A DNA stretch of 64,000 nt from Acinetobacter sp. WCHA55 (GTDB lineage: Bacteria; Pseudomonadota; Gammaproteobacteria; Pseudomonadales; Moraxellaceae): positions 1,178,001 to 1,242,000 of the forward strand of contig NZ_CP032286.1 in assembly GCF_002165305.2 (NCBI RefSeq), read 5' to 3'. Below the pieces are notes generated by a model that was not told where the DNA came from, searched no databases, and worked only from the letters and a program-made list of their open reading frames with translations. This document shows, piece by piece, positions 28,711 through 36,845 of this stretch (position 1 is the first letter of the stretch; each line of letters begins with the position of its first letter). Made by a program: the position numbers and the translations under genes.

Positions 28711-30591
28711 ATGCATTATCCTAAAGTTTACGATGTCATTGTTATCGGCGGCGGTCACGCAGGTACAGAAGCAGCATTGGCTGCGGCACGTATGGGGCGA
28801 CAGACTTTACTCTTAACTCATAATATTGAGACTTTAGGGCAGATGAGCTGTAATCCAGCAATTGGTGGTATTGGTAAATCACATTTGGTGCGTGAAATTG
28901 ATGCCCTGGGCGGTGCTATGGCATTGGCTGCCGACAAAGGTGGTATTCAGTTCCGTATCCTAAACTCACGGAAAGGTGCAGCCGTTCGTGCAACACGTGC
29001 GCAGGCAGACCGTATTCGCTATAAAGCTGCGATTCGTGACACTTTAGAAAACCAAGCAAATCTCGATATTTTCCAACAAGCGGCAGATGATCTGATTGTT
29101 GATGGTGATACCGTAAAAGGTGTTGTGACCCAAATGGGTATTCGCTTTGATGCGAAAACAGTGGTACTCACAGCAGGAACCTTCTTGGGTGGTGTAATCC
29201 ACGTAGGGCTTGAAAAATCAAGTGGTGGCCGTGCAGGCGATCCACCTTCAATTTCATTAGCACACCGTTTACGTGAGTTGAATTTGCCAGTGGGTCGTTT
29301 AAAGACAGGTACGCCACCACGTATTGATGCCCGTTCGGTTGATTTTTCTGTGATGATTCCACAGCCAGGTGATTTCCCATCACCGACCATGTCTTTCATG
29401 GGGGATGCGTCTATGCACCCTGAGCAAGTGAATTGTTATATCACACACACCAATGAAAAAACCCATGACATCATCCGTGGTGGTTTAGACCGTTCACCAA
29501 TGTACACTGGTGTTATTGAAGGCGTGGGTCCACGTTACTGCCCATCTATTGAAGACAAAATTCACCGTTTTGCTGATAAAGACTCACACCAAGTATTCTT
29601 AGAGCCGGAAGGCTTAGATACACATGAGCTTTATCCAAATGGTATTTCAACTTCACTGCCATTTGATGTGCAGTTTGAGTTGGTTCGTTCAATTCGCGGG
29701 ATGGAAAATGCGCACATTTTACGTCCAGGTTATGCGATTGAATACGATTACTTCAACCCACAAGCATTGAAATTTACTTTAGAAACCAAAGCCATCAATA
29801 ACTTGTACTTTGCCGGCCAAATCAATGGTACGACAGGCTATGAAGAAGCGGGTGCGCAAGGCTTGCTTGCAGGCTTAAATGCTGCGCGTCGTGCGTGGGA
29901 TCAAGAGCAATGGACACCAAAACGTGATGAAGCCTATATGGGCGTGTTGGTGGACGACTTGATTACGCTAGGTACGAAAGAACCGTACCGTATGTTTACT
30001 TCACGTGCTGAATATCGTTTGATGTTACGTGAAGACAATGCGGATCAACGTTTAACTCCAGTGGGCCGTGAAATGGGCTTGGTGGATGACGAGCGTTGGG
30101 TTGCTTACTGTGAAAAAATGGAAGCAGTTGAACTGGAAACAGGTCGTTTACAACACCTTTGGGCAGCACCAAACAACCCAATGGGTAAAAAGTTTGTCGA
30201 AATGACAGGTGCGGATTTATCGAAAGAGTGTTCTGCGATTGATTTGCTCAAACGTCCGAATATTTCATTTGCTCAAATTGCACAACTCACAGGTTCAGAA
30301 GTTTCTGCACAAGTGGGTGATCAAATTGAAATCGCAGTGAAATATGCAGGTTATATTAACCGTCAGCATGAAGACGTTGCACAAATGAAGCGTTTGGAAG
30401 AAACTAAAATTCCAGCCGATTTTAATTATGATGTGGTTTCAGGTTTATCTCGTGAAATTACTTTAAAATTGAAAGATGTACGCCCTGAGACATTAGCTCA
30501 AGCAAATCGTATTCCGGGGGTAACACCTGCAGCAGTGCAATTGATCATGATTACGATCCGTAAAAATGCACAAACGAAAAAATCTGCTTAA
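28711..30591 (+). CDS. mnmG: tRNA uridine-5-carboxymethylaminomethyl synthesis enzyme MnmG
   Basis: A 626-residue FAD enzyme that, with MnmE, modifies wobble uridine 34 of tRNAs. The N-terminal FAD loop is [19 protein letters not shown]; other marks are [23 protein letters not shown], the [10 protein letters not shown] motif, [12 protein letters not shown] and the TSRAEYRL signature. Length and motifs are normal. Confidence 0.97.
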   Translation: MHYPKVYDVIVIGGGHAGTEAALAAARMGRQTLLLTHNIETLGQMSCNPAIGGIGKSHLVREIDALGGAMALAADKGGIQFRILNSRKGAAVRATRAQADRIRYKAAIRDTLENQANLDIFQQAADDLIVDGDTVKGVVTQMGIRFDAKTVVLTAGTFLGGVIHVGLEKSSGGRAGDPPSISLAHRLRELNLPVGRLKTGTPPRIDARSVDFSVMIPQPGDFPSPTMSFMGDASMHPEQVNCYITHTNEKTHDIIRGGLDRSPMYTGVIEGVGPRYCPSIEDKIHRFADKDSHQVFLEPEGLDTHELYPNGISTSLPFDVQFELVRSIRGMENAHILRPGYAIEYDYFNPQALKFTLETKAINNLYFAGQINGTTGYEEAGAQGLLAGLNAARRAWDQEQWTPKRDEAYMGVLVDDLITLGTKEPYRMFTSRAEYRLMLREDNADQRLTPVGREMGLVDDERWVAYCEKMEAVELETGRLQHLWAAPNNPMGKKFVEMTGADLSKECSAIDLLKRPNISFAQIAQLTGSEVSAQVGDQIEIAVKYAGYINRQHEDVAQMKRLEETKIPADFNYDVVSGLSREITLKLKDVRPETLAQANRIPGVTPAAVQLIMITIRKNAQTKKSA

Positions 30592-30607
30592 TCTTTGAAA
30601 GTTATTG

Positions 30608-30637
30608 AAAAAGTCCGTTTTATGCGGGCTTTTTTTT
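30608..30637 (+). terminator. mnmG terminator
   Basis: Stem AAGTCCG / CGGGCTT (one G-T pair) followed by a run of eight T, about 20 bases after the mnmG stop. Confidence 0.85.
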
Positions 30638-30700
30638 GGGCAAAATCAGTGCGCTATACATCACAATAAAAAAAAGTTAAGTAATGTCATTACAATATAA

Positions 30701-30847
30701 AAATGTAAAATTGGTTATTTGTATGAAAAAGGGCTCTATTTTAATGCCGATTTAGACGTTACGCAAAAATGGTATGAGCGCTTATTACGAAAACCTTGTA
30801 TATCGTATACGCCTGAATATATCGAAGAGCAGTCGAATCCTGAGTAA
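30701..30847 (+). pseudogene. C-terminal fragment of a Sel1-repeat gene
   Basis: The plus strand reads 48 codons closed by TAA at 30845. They contain IGYLYEKGLYFNADL followed by KWYERLL, the LGxLYExG...A..WYE pattern of a Sel1-like repeat, then a short tail. A stop codon (30698-30700) precedes it and no start codon with a ribosome site is present, so it is a broken remnant. Confidence 0.45.
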
Positions 30848-30929
30848 TCAAAAATGTATGACAGAATCAATAATGAAGCACTTAAAGGATTAGTGCGTAT
30901 TGAAGAAAAGTGACCTAAACGTAGCAAGT

Positions 30930-31056
30930 GGCAATTTTAGAAGAAATAAAAACGGACGATTTGTAACGATTACTGTCGAAAGGTTCTTGCAGTCCAGATT
31001 GGAAATGCAAGGGCCTCATCATAGGCCTGCTAGCCACAAGGCTGGCTTTTTGTTTT
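30930..31056 (+). ncRNA. Structured small-RNA candidate with intrinsic terminator
   Basis: Three hairpins follow one another on the plus strand: CTTGCA / TGCAAG (30986-30991 and 31006-31011) with an inner TCCA/TGGA; GGCCT / AGGCC (31012-31016 and 31023-31027); and a 7-bp terminator stem GCTAGCC-ACAA-GGCTGGC followed by TTTTTGTTTT (31029-31056). No normal gene precedes it. The layout resembles phage C4-type antisense RNAs; that link is inference. Start of the transcript is approximate. Confidence 0.45.
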
Positions 31057-31181
31057 GGCAGATAAACAAAGCAAAATAGATGTTTAAGATAAAAACAGAT
31101 AAAAATAGCCAATCATGTTATTTCACAAAAGTATCGGCGTCTTTTAAATTGATTTTACGTTCTTAATATAAGGTTAATACT

Positions 31182-31235
31182 ATGACAATGAAATCGATCC
31201 GTTTTAACAGTGGAGAGCTTGCATGCCAATGCTAG
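31182..31235 (+). CDS. Possible 17-residue ORF in the mnmG-WYL gap
   Basis: ATG at 31182 has AAGG eight bases upstream and reads MTMKSIRFNSGELACQC before TAG at 31233. It overlaps the next tiny ORF in another frame. It could be a leader peptide, a small protein or chance; no family is recognised. Confidence 0.2.
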   Translation: MTMKSIRFNSGELACQC

Positions 31236-31300
31236 TTTGTATCAATCATCAAAAAACAGCGAACTCATCTTGGTTTAGGGGAGGCATTAAACCAAGATGA
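31223..31300 (+). CDS. Possible 25-residue ORF in the mnmG-WYL gap
   Basis: ATG at 31223 has GGAG seven bases upstream, a good ribosome site, and reads 25 codons to TGA at 31298 (starts MPMLVCINHQ). Its 3' half lies inside a perfect 12-bp hairpin (31266-31299), and a terminator follows at 31353. No family is recognised. It could be a small protein, or the hairpin could belong to a non-coding RNA. Confidence 0.25.
   Translation: MPMLVCINHQKTANSSWFRGGIKPR
31266..31299 (+). repeat. Perfect 12-bp hairpin with GGGGAGG loop
   Basis: CATCTTGGTTTA pairs exactly with TAAACCAAGATG; the 10-base loop is GGGGAGGCAT on the plus strand. A GGA exposed in a hairpin loop is the usual CsrA-binding context, but this is only a resemblance. 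Confidence 0.6.
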
Positions 31301-31352
31301 ACAATGAAAACGACAAACCCAAGCAATTCAAATATCTAATACCAAAAAAACT

Positions 31353-31383
31353 GTAAAGCCCCTAATACTTGGGGCTTTTTTTA
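31353..31383 (+). terminator. Terminator read on the plus strand before the WYL gene
   Basis: AAAGCCCC / GGGGCTTT with an eight-base loop is followed by seven T on the plus strand. It also lies just after the WYL stop on the minus strand, where the T run is much shorter, so its main user is probably a plus-strand transcript from the gap. Confidence 0.75.
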
Positions 31384-31385
31384 TG

Positions 31386-32387
31386 TTAATCGATGATGGT
31401 TTGATTGACCGCATCACGAACTTCTTTGGGTTCAATGTGGCTAATTTTATGCCCAAAACTACGCAGCCACCACACCAGTTGATTGGTAAAAGGTACTGTA
31501 GCATGAACCAAGATTTGCCCATTTCCGAGCGGTTCTAAAACCTGATTGGTACTGAGTTTGGTTTCCTCCAAATACAGCGCATCTATTTCAGTCATAGTCA
31601 GGGTAAGTGCAACGGTTTCAGTAGGTTTTGAAAAGTCTACACGGAAACCTAATGCACCCGATTCGATATATTCATCGATATCAAAATTGACTGGATGTAA
31701 GGCACGTGTGTTTAAAACCTTCGCTGATTTGAAACGGTGCAGCGCAAAGGTCTGAATATCGGTTTTGTCGTGGCGCGTACAAATTAGATAAATAATTGCA
31801 CCTTTTTGAACCAATGCCAGCGGGTTGAGGGTATAGGTTTTTGCTTCAGCCGCTTGGTTTAAGCCTTGATAAACACATTCCAGTTGTTTGTCTTGGAGCA
31901 GTCCTTCATAGATGGCTTGCTGCGCTGTTTTCTCCACAATTGGGGGAATCAGTGGTTGTGTCGCAGGGACAATGCGTACGCGGTTAATCCATTGGCGTAC
32001 ATTGTTTTGGGTAGAGAGGCTACGACGTGCTAAGTCAAACCATGGATTCATTTCTTCAATTAAACTTGGAGGAAGAAGATGTTTAAGGTGTTCTTCGACC
32101 ATCATAAACGTTACTGCTTGTGAGCTGGTCATGTGCGGTAAGCTTTGAATTGGAGCATCAGAACGCCAACGCCAACCTTGAGGTACAGCTCCATTGTTTT
32201 CAATCGGGAAGCGTTGAGAGATTTGGTTTAAATCACGTTGAATAGTTCGCAAAGTAATATCGATGCCTTCACGTTGTAAAATCTCTTGCAGCTCTCGAGT
32301 TCCCATCCATTTTCCAGTGGAAAGACGAGATAAAATTTGCCATTGGCGATAGAGACTATTGGACGTTTCTTTTTCTTGTATAGACAT
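31386..32387 (-). CDS. WYL-domain transcriptional regulator (YafY type)
   Basis: A 333-residue protein with an N-terminal DeoR-like winged helix (about 10-75; the recognition region includes TLRTIQRDLNQIS) and a WYL domain in the second half (about 150-235), followed by a C-terminal domain (WCX). WYL regulators sense ligands such as nucleic-acid fragments or nucleotides. It is divergent from the Anbu operon, with 240 bases between, and is the obvious candidate regulator of it. Confidence 0.85.
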   Translation of the reverse strand: MSIQEKETSNSLYRQWQILSRLSTGKWMGTRELQEILQREGIDITLRTIQRDLNQISQRFPIENNGAVPQGWRWRSDAPIQSLPHMTSSQAVTFMMVEEHLKHLLPPSLIEEMNPWFDLARRSLSTQNNVRQWINRVRIVPATQPLIPPIVEKTAQQAIYEGLLQDKQLECVYQGLNQAAEAKTYTLNPLALVQKGAIIYLICTRHDKTDIQTFALHRFKSAKVLNTRALHPVNFDIDEYIESGALGFRVDFSKPTETVALTLTMTEIDALYLEETKLSTNQVLEPLGNGQILVHATVPFTNQLVWWLRSFGHKISHIEPKEVRDAVNQTIID

Positions 32388-32626
32388 AGTTTAATAAAAT
32401 ATAGAAGTCGAAATTACTTACTTGAATGTGAACACAATAAGAAAACTCATCCGTTTAAGCAAGCTTTGCTTGAAATTTTTCAGTTATATTTTTTGACACA
32501 ACTTAATGCGAAATAGAATTGAAGCAATCTGTTTTTTATCGATTAATAAACAAAGCATCTTTAGAAACCTATGGCATAGATATTGCTACGTATGGGTTAC
32601 ATATCGATAACAATTGAGAGGTTTGT

Positions 32627-34177
32627 ATGTTTAAAGAAGATAAAGATACAAATGTAAATACGATGTTGGACGGATATAAGCTTAACTCTCCTGTATTAAA
32701 TCCGATTCACTCTCATGATCGTCTATCGAGCCAGTCTGTTGGATTGTTTCATCAAATGACCTCGAATTTCTTTAATGAAATGACAGACGACCAAGCGATG
32801 TCTGGTGAGGCTTGTACACGTATTGAGCACTGGTTGTCACAGCATAGTGTAGAAGAACTCGAAGAACTAAACCAAATTGCCAAACAGCATTTTTTATATG
32901 AAGGTATTACGTTTACTGTATATGGTGAATCCGAGGGTATTGAGCGCACCATTCCTTATGATTTAATTCCACGTGTGATCGCCAAACAACAATGGAATAA
33001 AATCTCCCTTGGCTCTGCACAACGTGTGCGGGCTTTAAATCTATTTTTACATGATATTTATCATCAACAAGACATTCTCAAAGCGAAGATTATTCCAGAA
33101 CTGCAAGTGTTAACGCATGAAGCTTATCAACCGCATATGTATGAACACCGTTTAAAAGGTCAGATTTATAGCCAAATTAGTGGGATTGATATTATCCGTG
33201 ATGGGCAGGGTGAGTTTTATGTACTCGAAGATAATTTAAGAACGCCGTCTGGCGTGTCTTATATGCTTGAGAGTCGTAAGATTAGTGAAAAACTCATGCC
33301 TGATTTGATGCAGAAGAGCCATATTTTAGGCATAGAACAATACCCCCAATTACTTAAACAAATCCTGGCTGAAAATGCTTATGTTGATCAGCCTTTCATC
33401 GTAGTGCTGACACCGGGGCGTTTTAATAGTGCCTATTATGAACATGCTTTTTTAGCCCGTGAAATGGACGTGCCTTTGGTGACATCGCGCGATTTGTTTG
33501 TGGAGCATGATAAGGTCTATGTCAAAACCATTCGGGGCCGTCAACGAGTAGATGTAATTTACCGACGTTTGGATGATGCATACCTTGATCCGCTGTGTTT
33601 TATGCCGAACAGTACTTTGGGTGTCGCAGGGTTGATGTCGGCTTATCTGAGTCATAACGTGGTTATTGCGAATGCCCCAGGCACAGGGGTTGCGGATGAT
33701 AAATCGATTTACCCTTATGTCGATAAAATGATTCAGTTCTATTTAGGTGAACAACCTATCTTAAAAAATGTTCCGACATATCAATGCCGTAACAAGCAAG
33801 ATTTGGCTTATGTACTGGAGAACCTTGAGCAGTTAGTGGTCAAAGAGGCGCAAGGTTCGGGTGGATATGGTATGCTGATTGGACCGCAAGCCTGTAAAAG
33901 CCAAATTGAGCAATTTAGAGATAAGCTCATGGCGACACCGCATTTATATATTGCCCAGCCCACTTTAGAGCTTTCAGTCAGTCCAACTATGACTGAATCG
34001 GGTGTTTCTGAGCGTCATATTGACCTTAGACCGTTTGTACTCAGCTCACCTTATCGTACCGAAATTGTCCCTGGCGGTTTAACACGGGTTGCGATGAAAG
34101 AAGGTTCGTTGGTGGTCAACTCATCCCAAGGAGGAGGAATTAAAGACACTTGGGTCGTGGAAAACTTACATTCATAA
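32627..34177 (+). CDS. Circularly permuted ATP-grasp protein (COG2308 type)
   Basis: A 516-residue member of the permuted ATP-grasp family (DUF404/DUF407). Diagnostic stretches are IIRDGQGEFYVLEDNLRTPSG (about residues 187-207), VIANAPGTGVADDK, and VVKEAQGSGGYGML near the ATP loop. Such enzymes are predicted to form peptide or amide bonds, but no reaction is proven for this clade. It is the first gene of the Anbu operon; the alpha-E gene follows after 25 bases. Start ATG at 32627 has AGAGG nine bases upstream. Confidence 0.88.
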   Translation: MFKEDKDTNVNTMLDGYKLNSPVLNPIHSHDRLSSQSVGLFHQMTSNFFNEMTDDQAMSGEACTRIEHWLSQHSVEELEELNQIAKQHFLYEGITFTVYGESEGIERTIPYDLIPRVIAKQQWNKISLGSAQRVRALNLFLHDIYHQQDILKAKIIPELQVLTHEAYQPHMYEHRLKGQIYSQISGIDIIRDGQGEFYVLEDNLRTPSGVSYMLESRKISEKLMPDLMQKSHILGIEQYPQLLKQILAENAYVDQPFIVVLTPGRFNSAYYEHAFLAREMDVPLVTSRDLFVEHDKVYVKTIRGRQRVDVIYRRLDDAYLDPLCFMPNSTLGVAGLMSAYLSHNVVIANAPGTGVADDKSIYPYVDKMIQFYLGEQPILKNVPTYQCRNKQDLAYVLENLEQLVVKEAQGSGGYGMLIGPQACKSQIEQFRDKLMATPHLYIAQPTLELSVSPTMTESGVSERHIDLRPFVLSSPYRTEIVPGGLTRVAMKEGSLVVNSSQGGGIKDTWVVENLHS

Positions 34178-34202
34178 AATAAACAAATATGAGGGTAGAA
34201 CT

Positions 34203-34805
34203 ATGATTTTATTAAGCACCAATGCTGAAAATATTTTTTGGTTAGGACGGTATTTAACACGTACTCAATATTTGTGTGCTCAGTTTCCTTTTACCCAAGA
34301 CCAGCCTGCAATGGATTATGCGCATGCATTTTGCTTGCCTGCTTTTGATGCGTGCTCACTGAATGAGCTGATTTTAAACCCAAATAATCCTGCATCATTT
34401 AACCAGCAATTTCAAAATGCAAAGAGTAATGTGCAAGATCTGCGTGGGATTTTATCTGCAAAGGCCTATGCAGAACTGAATCAATTTATCAAAAATGCCA
34501 CTGAAAATACCGCCTATATTTGTGATGTGGTTGGAGAGTGTCAGGATGTACTTGAGTCTGAAGCTAGTGATGTCTTTTTATTCTTTAGTTTAGGGCAAAT
34601 GATTGAGCAGCTCGACCGTCAAATTCGTCTGAAGCAAGATGCACAAAATACTTTGGTTGAAATAGAAAACATTGTCATGTTGTTAAAAGAAATGGGTTGG
34701 TTAAATCTGGCACAAGCTTGGCTAGAGCTTAAATCACAACCTGATGCGATGAATTTTTATCATTTTAGTGATTATATTCAACAATTGTTTGAGGTTGATG
34801 TATGA
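34203..34805 (+). CDS. Alpha-E domain protein (COG2307), short form
   Basis: A 200-residue helical protein. The N terminus LLSTNAENIFWLGRYLTRTQY matches the family start (typically SRxAENLYWLGRY). Family members are usually about 310 residues, so this one is about a third shorter, yet the frame is clean and the last four bases overlap the next gene, so it looks like a real compact version. Function unknown; it always travels with the ATP-grasp and transglutaminase-like partners. Confidence 0.8.
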   Translation: MILLSTNAENIFWLGRYLTRTQYLCAQFPFTQDQPAMDYAHAFCLPAFDACSLNELILNPNNPASFNQQFQNAKSNVQDLRGILSAKAYAELNQFIKNATENTAYICDVVGECQDVLESEASDVFLFFSLGQMIEQLDRQIRLKQDAQNTLVEIENIVMLLKEMGWLNLAQAWLELKSQPDAMNFYHFSDYIQQLFEVDV

Positions 34806-35581
34806 GACTAATGATCAATCACCAAACGCATTATCAATATAGTGAAATGGCGTTGAATAGCATTCAATATATCAAAATGACACCTACAAATAATTCACAC
34901 CAGAAGGTATGTCATTGGCATGTGAGTGTGCCGGGGGAGCGTGAAGAAAAATGCGATGCTTTTCATAATATTTGGATTACCAGTTCTCAACGAGAAGCGT
35001 ACCAACAACTGACCATAATGGCTCAGGGTATTGTTGAAATTAACAGTTCGGCAGAGTATGGCATTCAAGACCGGTTGAATCCCAATTTATTTTTACAACC
35101 GACGCTCAATACTCAGTGCAATGCCGAAATGAAGGCATTTGCACATCAGTATGTGCCTGAGCTGAATCGGGGAAATTTGATGAAACTGTCAGAAGCAGTT
35201 TTAGCGCATATTCCCTATTCGCCTACTGAAACCTCAGTGTTAACTTCGGCAATCGATGCATTCAATGGGCAACAAGGCGTATGTCAGGACCATAGTCATG
35301 TTTTTATTGCCATGTGTAAGCATCTTGGTCTACCCGTACGTTATGTTTCAGGGTATTTGCATGTGCCTGAAACTTCACACCTCGCCAGTCACGCGTGGGC
35401 TGAGGTGTACATTGATGATGCATGGTATTGTTTTGATACCAGTAATCAATTGTTCAAACCACAGTCACATATCTATGTGGCGATTGGGCGCGATTATTGG
35501 GATGTGGCTCCCGTTCGTGGCGTACGTGAAAAAGGTGGAGTGGAATCGATGCATTCCATGGTACAAGTTTTAAGTTGTTAA
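34802..35581 (+). CDS. Transglutaminase-like protein of the Anbu operon
   Basis: A 259-residue protein with an N-terminal bacterial transglutaminase-like domain (begins MRLMINHQTHYQY) and a papain-like core. The catalytic triad is visible: Cys in GVCQDHSHVFI (about residue 162), His in SHAWAEVY (about 199) and Asp in WYCFDTSN. It could cleave or form amide bonds. The ATG overlaps the alpha-E stop by four bases, so translation is coupled. Confidence 0.88.
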   Translation: MRLMINHQTHYQYSEMALNSIQYIKMTPTNNSHQKVCHWHVSVPGEREEKCDAFHNIWITSSQREAYQQLTIMAQGIVEINSSAEYGIQDRLNPNLFLQPTLNTQCNAEMKAFAHQYVPELNRGNLMKLSEAVLAHIPYSPTETSVLTSAIDAFNGQQGVCQDHSHVFIAMCKHLGLPVRYVSGYLHVPETSHLASHAWAEVYIDDAWYCFDTSNQLFKPQSHIYVAIGRDYWDVAPVRGVREKGGVESMHSMVQVLSC

Positions 35582-35605
35582 GGTTTAGCTGAAAAAGGAC
35601 GTTCT

Positions 35606-36340
35606 ATGACCTATTGTTGTGCACTTCGTCTTCAAGATGGTTTGGTATTTATAAGTGATACGCGTACGAACGCAGGTGTAGATCATATATCCGTGTTTAG
35701 GAAATTGTATACCTTTGGTGTGGAGGGTGGGCGCTTTATTGCGATTCAAACCTCAGGAAATTTAGCAACGACCCAAGCAGTGATTGGACATTTAAAAAAT
35801 CATTTAGAGTTAAGCCAAGAACCCAATTTATATAGTGTTAATACCATGTTTGAAGCGGCTGAATTGGTCGGGCATACTTTGAAAAAAGTCTTGGGGGATA
35901 TGACACCAGATACGCAAGAACAAAGTAATTACTACTGTAGCTTATTGGTCGGTGGACAAATTAAAGGGGCAGAAATGCAACTTTATAATATCTACCCGCA
36001 AGGTAATTTTATTTGTGCGACCAAAGATACGCCTTATTTTCAAATTGGTGAAAGTAAATATGGCAAGCCGATTCTAGATCGTGCATTACGGTATGATATG
36101 CCCTTAGATGAAGCGGTGAAGTGTAGTTTGATTTCTTTTGATTCGACTTTGCGCTCCAATGTTTCTGTAGGTTTGCCCTTAGATGCTTTGGTATATACGA
36201 AAGATAGTTTACATATTCCAGTGGGTAAACGGATTGATGAGGAAGATCCGTATTTTTCAAGCATTAGTAAGCAATGGTCGGATACCTTAAGAAAAGGGTT
36301 ACAAGAATTGGCAAAGCCGACGGATGACTATTTAGTATAA
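35606..36340 (+). CDS. Anbu, proteasome-type peptidase (ancestral beta subunit)
   Basis: A 244-residue Ntn-hydrolase of the proteasome beta superfamily (COG3484). Removing Met exposes Thr as residue 1; Asp17 in FISDTRTNAG and Lys32 in VFRKLYTFG complete the expected catalytic set, so the enzyme should be active. Related Anbu proteins form open helical rings rather than the closed 20S barrel. No AAA unfoldase is present in the operon. The substrate is not known. It is the last gene of the run. Confidence 0.88.
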   Translation: MTYCCALRLQDGLVFISDTRTNAGVDHISVFRKLYTFGVEGGRFIAIQTSGNLATTQAVIGHLKNHLELSQEPNLYSVNTMFEAAELVGHTLKKVLGDMTPDTQEQSNYYCSLLVGGQIKGAEMQLYNIYPQGNFICATKDTPYFQIGESKYGKPILDRALRYDMPLDEAVKCSLISFDSTLRSNVSVGLPLDALVYTKDSLHIPVGKRIDEEDPYFSSISKQWSDTLRKGLQELAKPTDDYLV

Positions 36341-36387
36341 ATGTTGTAAATGCTAAAAATAATGAAATCAATAAATTGGGGCGGTCT

Positions 36388-36813
36388 ATGCAGCAAATTT
36401 GCTATGCAAGTACTTCAACTTCGGATCACCTACAGCTTCTTCAAGATGTTCGGGACATTTTAAGCGAAGCACGTGATTTTAATACAGTACATAATATTTC
36501 AGGCGTTCTTTATTATGCAGATCAGCATTATTTCCAGTGCTTAGAAGGGGATGAATCGGTTTTACAATTATTAATGTCGAAATTATTGAAAGACCCTAGA
36601 CATAAAGATATCAAAGTCTTTGAAGCGAAAACTATTCATGCGGCACATTTTAGAGCTTGGGGCATGAAGTATGTGCAACGTATGAGTAGCGTACATAACA
36701 AAATGCGTGAAATGGGCTTTGTAAAATTTGAACCACAGAGTATGAGTCAACAACAAATTGATCAGTTGTTACAAGACCTTTATGATGCCCAGCCTGATGA
36801 GAGTCTATGTTGA
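36388..36813 (+). CDS. BLUF-domain blue-light photoreceptor (BlsA-like)
   Basis: The ATG at 36388 gives 141 residues; an earlier TTG would add four. The flavin-binding BLUF fold has Tyr6 (ICYAST), Asn32 (ARDFN), Gln50 (YFQCLEGD) and Trp91 (FRAWGMKY), the residues of the light-driven hydrogen-bond switch. It is a short BLUF with no output domain, like Acinetobacter BlsA, which acts by binding other regulators. It follows the Anbu gene on the same strand after 47 bases; whether they share a transcript is unknown. Confidence 0.9.
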   Translation: MQQICYASTSTSDHLQLLQDVRDILSEARDFNTVHNISGVLYYADQHYFQCLEGDESVLQLLMSKLLKDPRHKDIKVFEAKTIHAAHFRAWGMKYVQRMSSVHNKMREMGFVKFEPQSMSQQQIDQLLQDLYDAQPDESLC

Positions 36814-36845
36814 AAAAAAGCCCAAGTTTTACTTGGGCTTTTTTG
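36814..36845. terminator. Bidirectional terminator between the BLUF gene and alr
   Basis: A perfect 12-bp stem AAAAGCCCAAGT / ACTTGGGCTTTT with a TTT loop is flanked by A and T runs, at the end of the convergent BLUF and alr genes. Confidence 0.9.

Larger units (their letters stand above)
30592..31385. other. Long intergenic region between mnmG and the WYL regulator
   Basis: About 800 bases with no full-length gene. It holds, in order: the mnmG terminator, a Sel1-type gene fragment, a structured RNA candidate ending in its own terminator, two very small ORFs, a 12-bp perfect hairpin and a second terminator read on the plus strand. The mix of gene debris and structured RNA suggests past insertion, perhaps by a phage or other mobile element. 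Confidence 0.6.

Noticed and set aside
30736..30927. Minus-strand 63-codon frame in the mnmG-WYL gap
   Set aside because: The plus strand of the same DNA reads a Sel1 repeat, which explains the open frame better.
31021..31079. Coding reading of the end of the RNA candidate (frame open from 30894)
   Set aside because: It has no good start codon or ribosome site and runs through a terminator stem; RNA is the simpler reading, though the call stays open.
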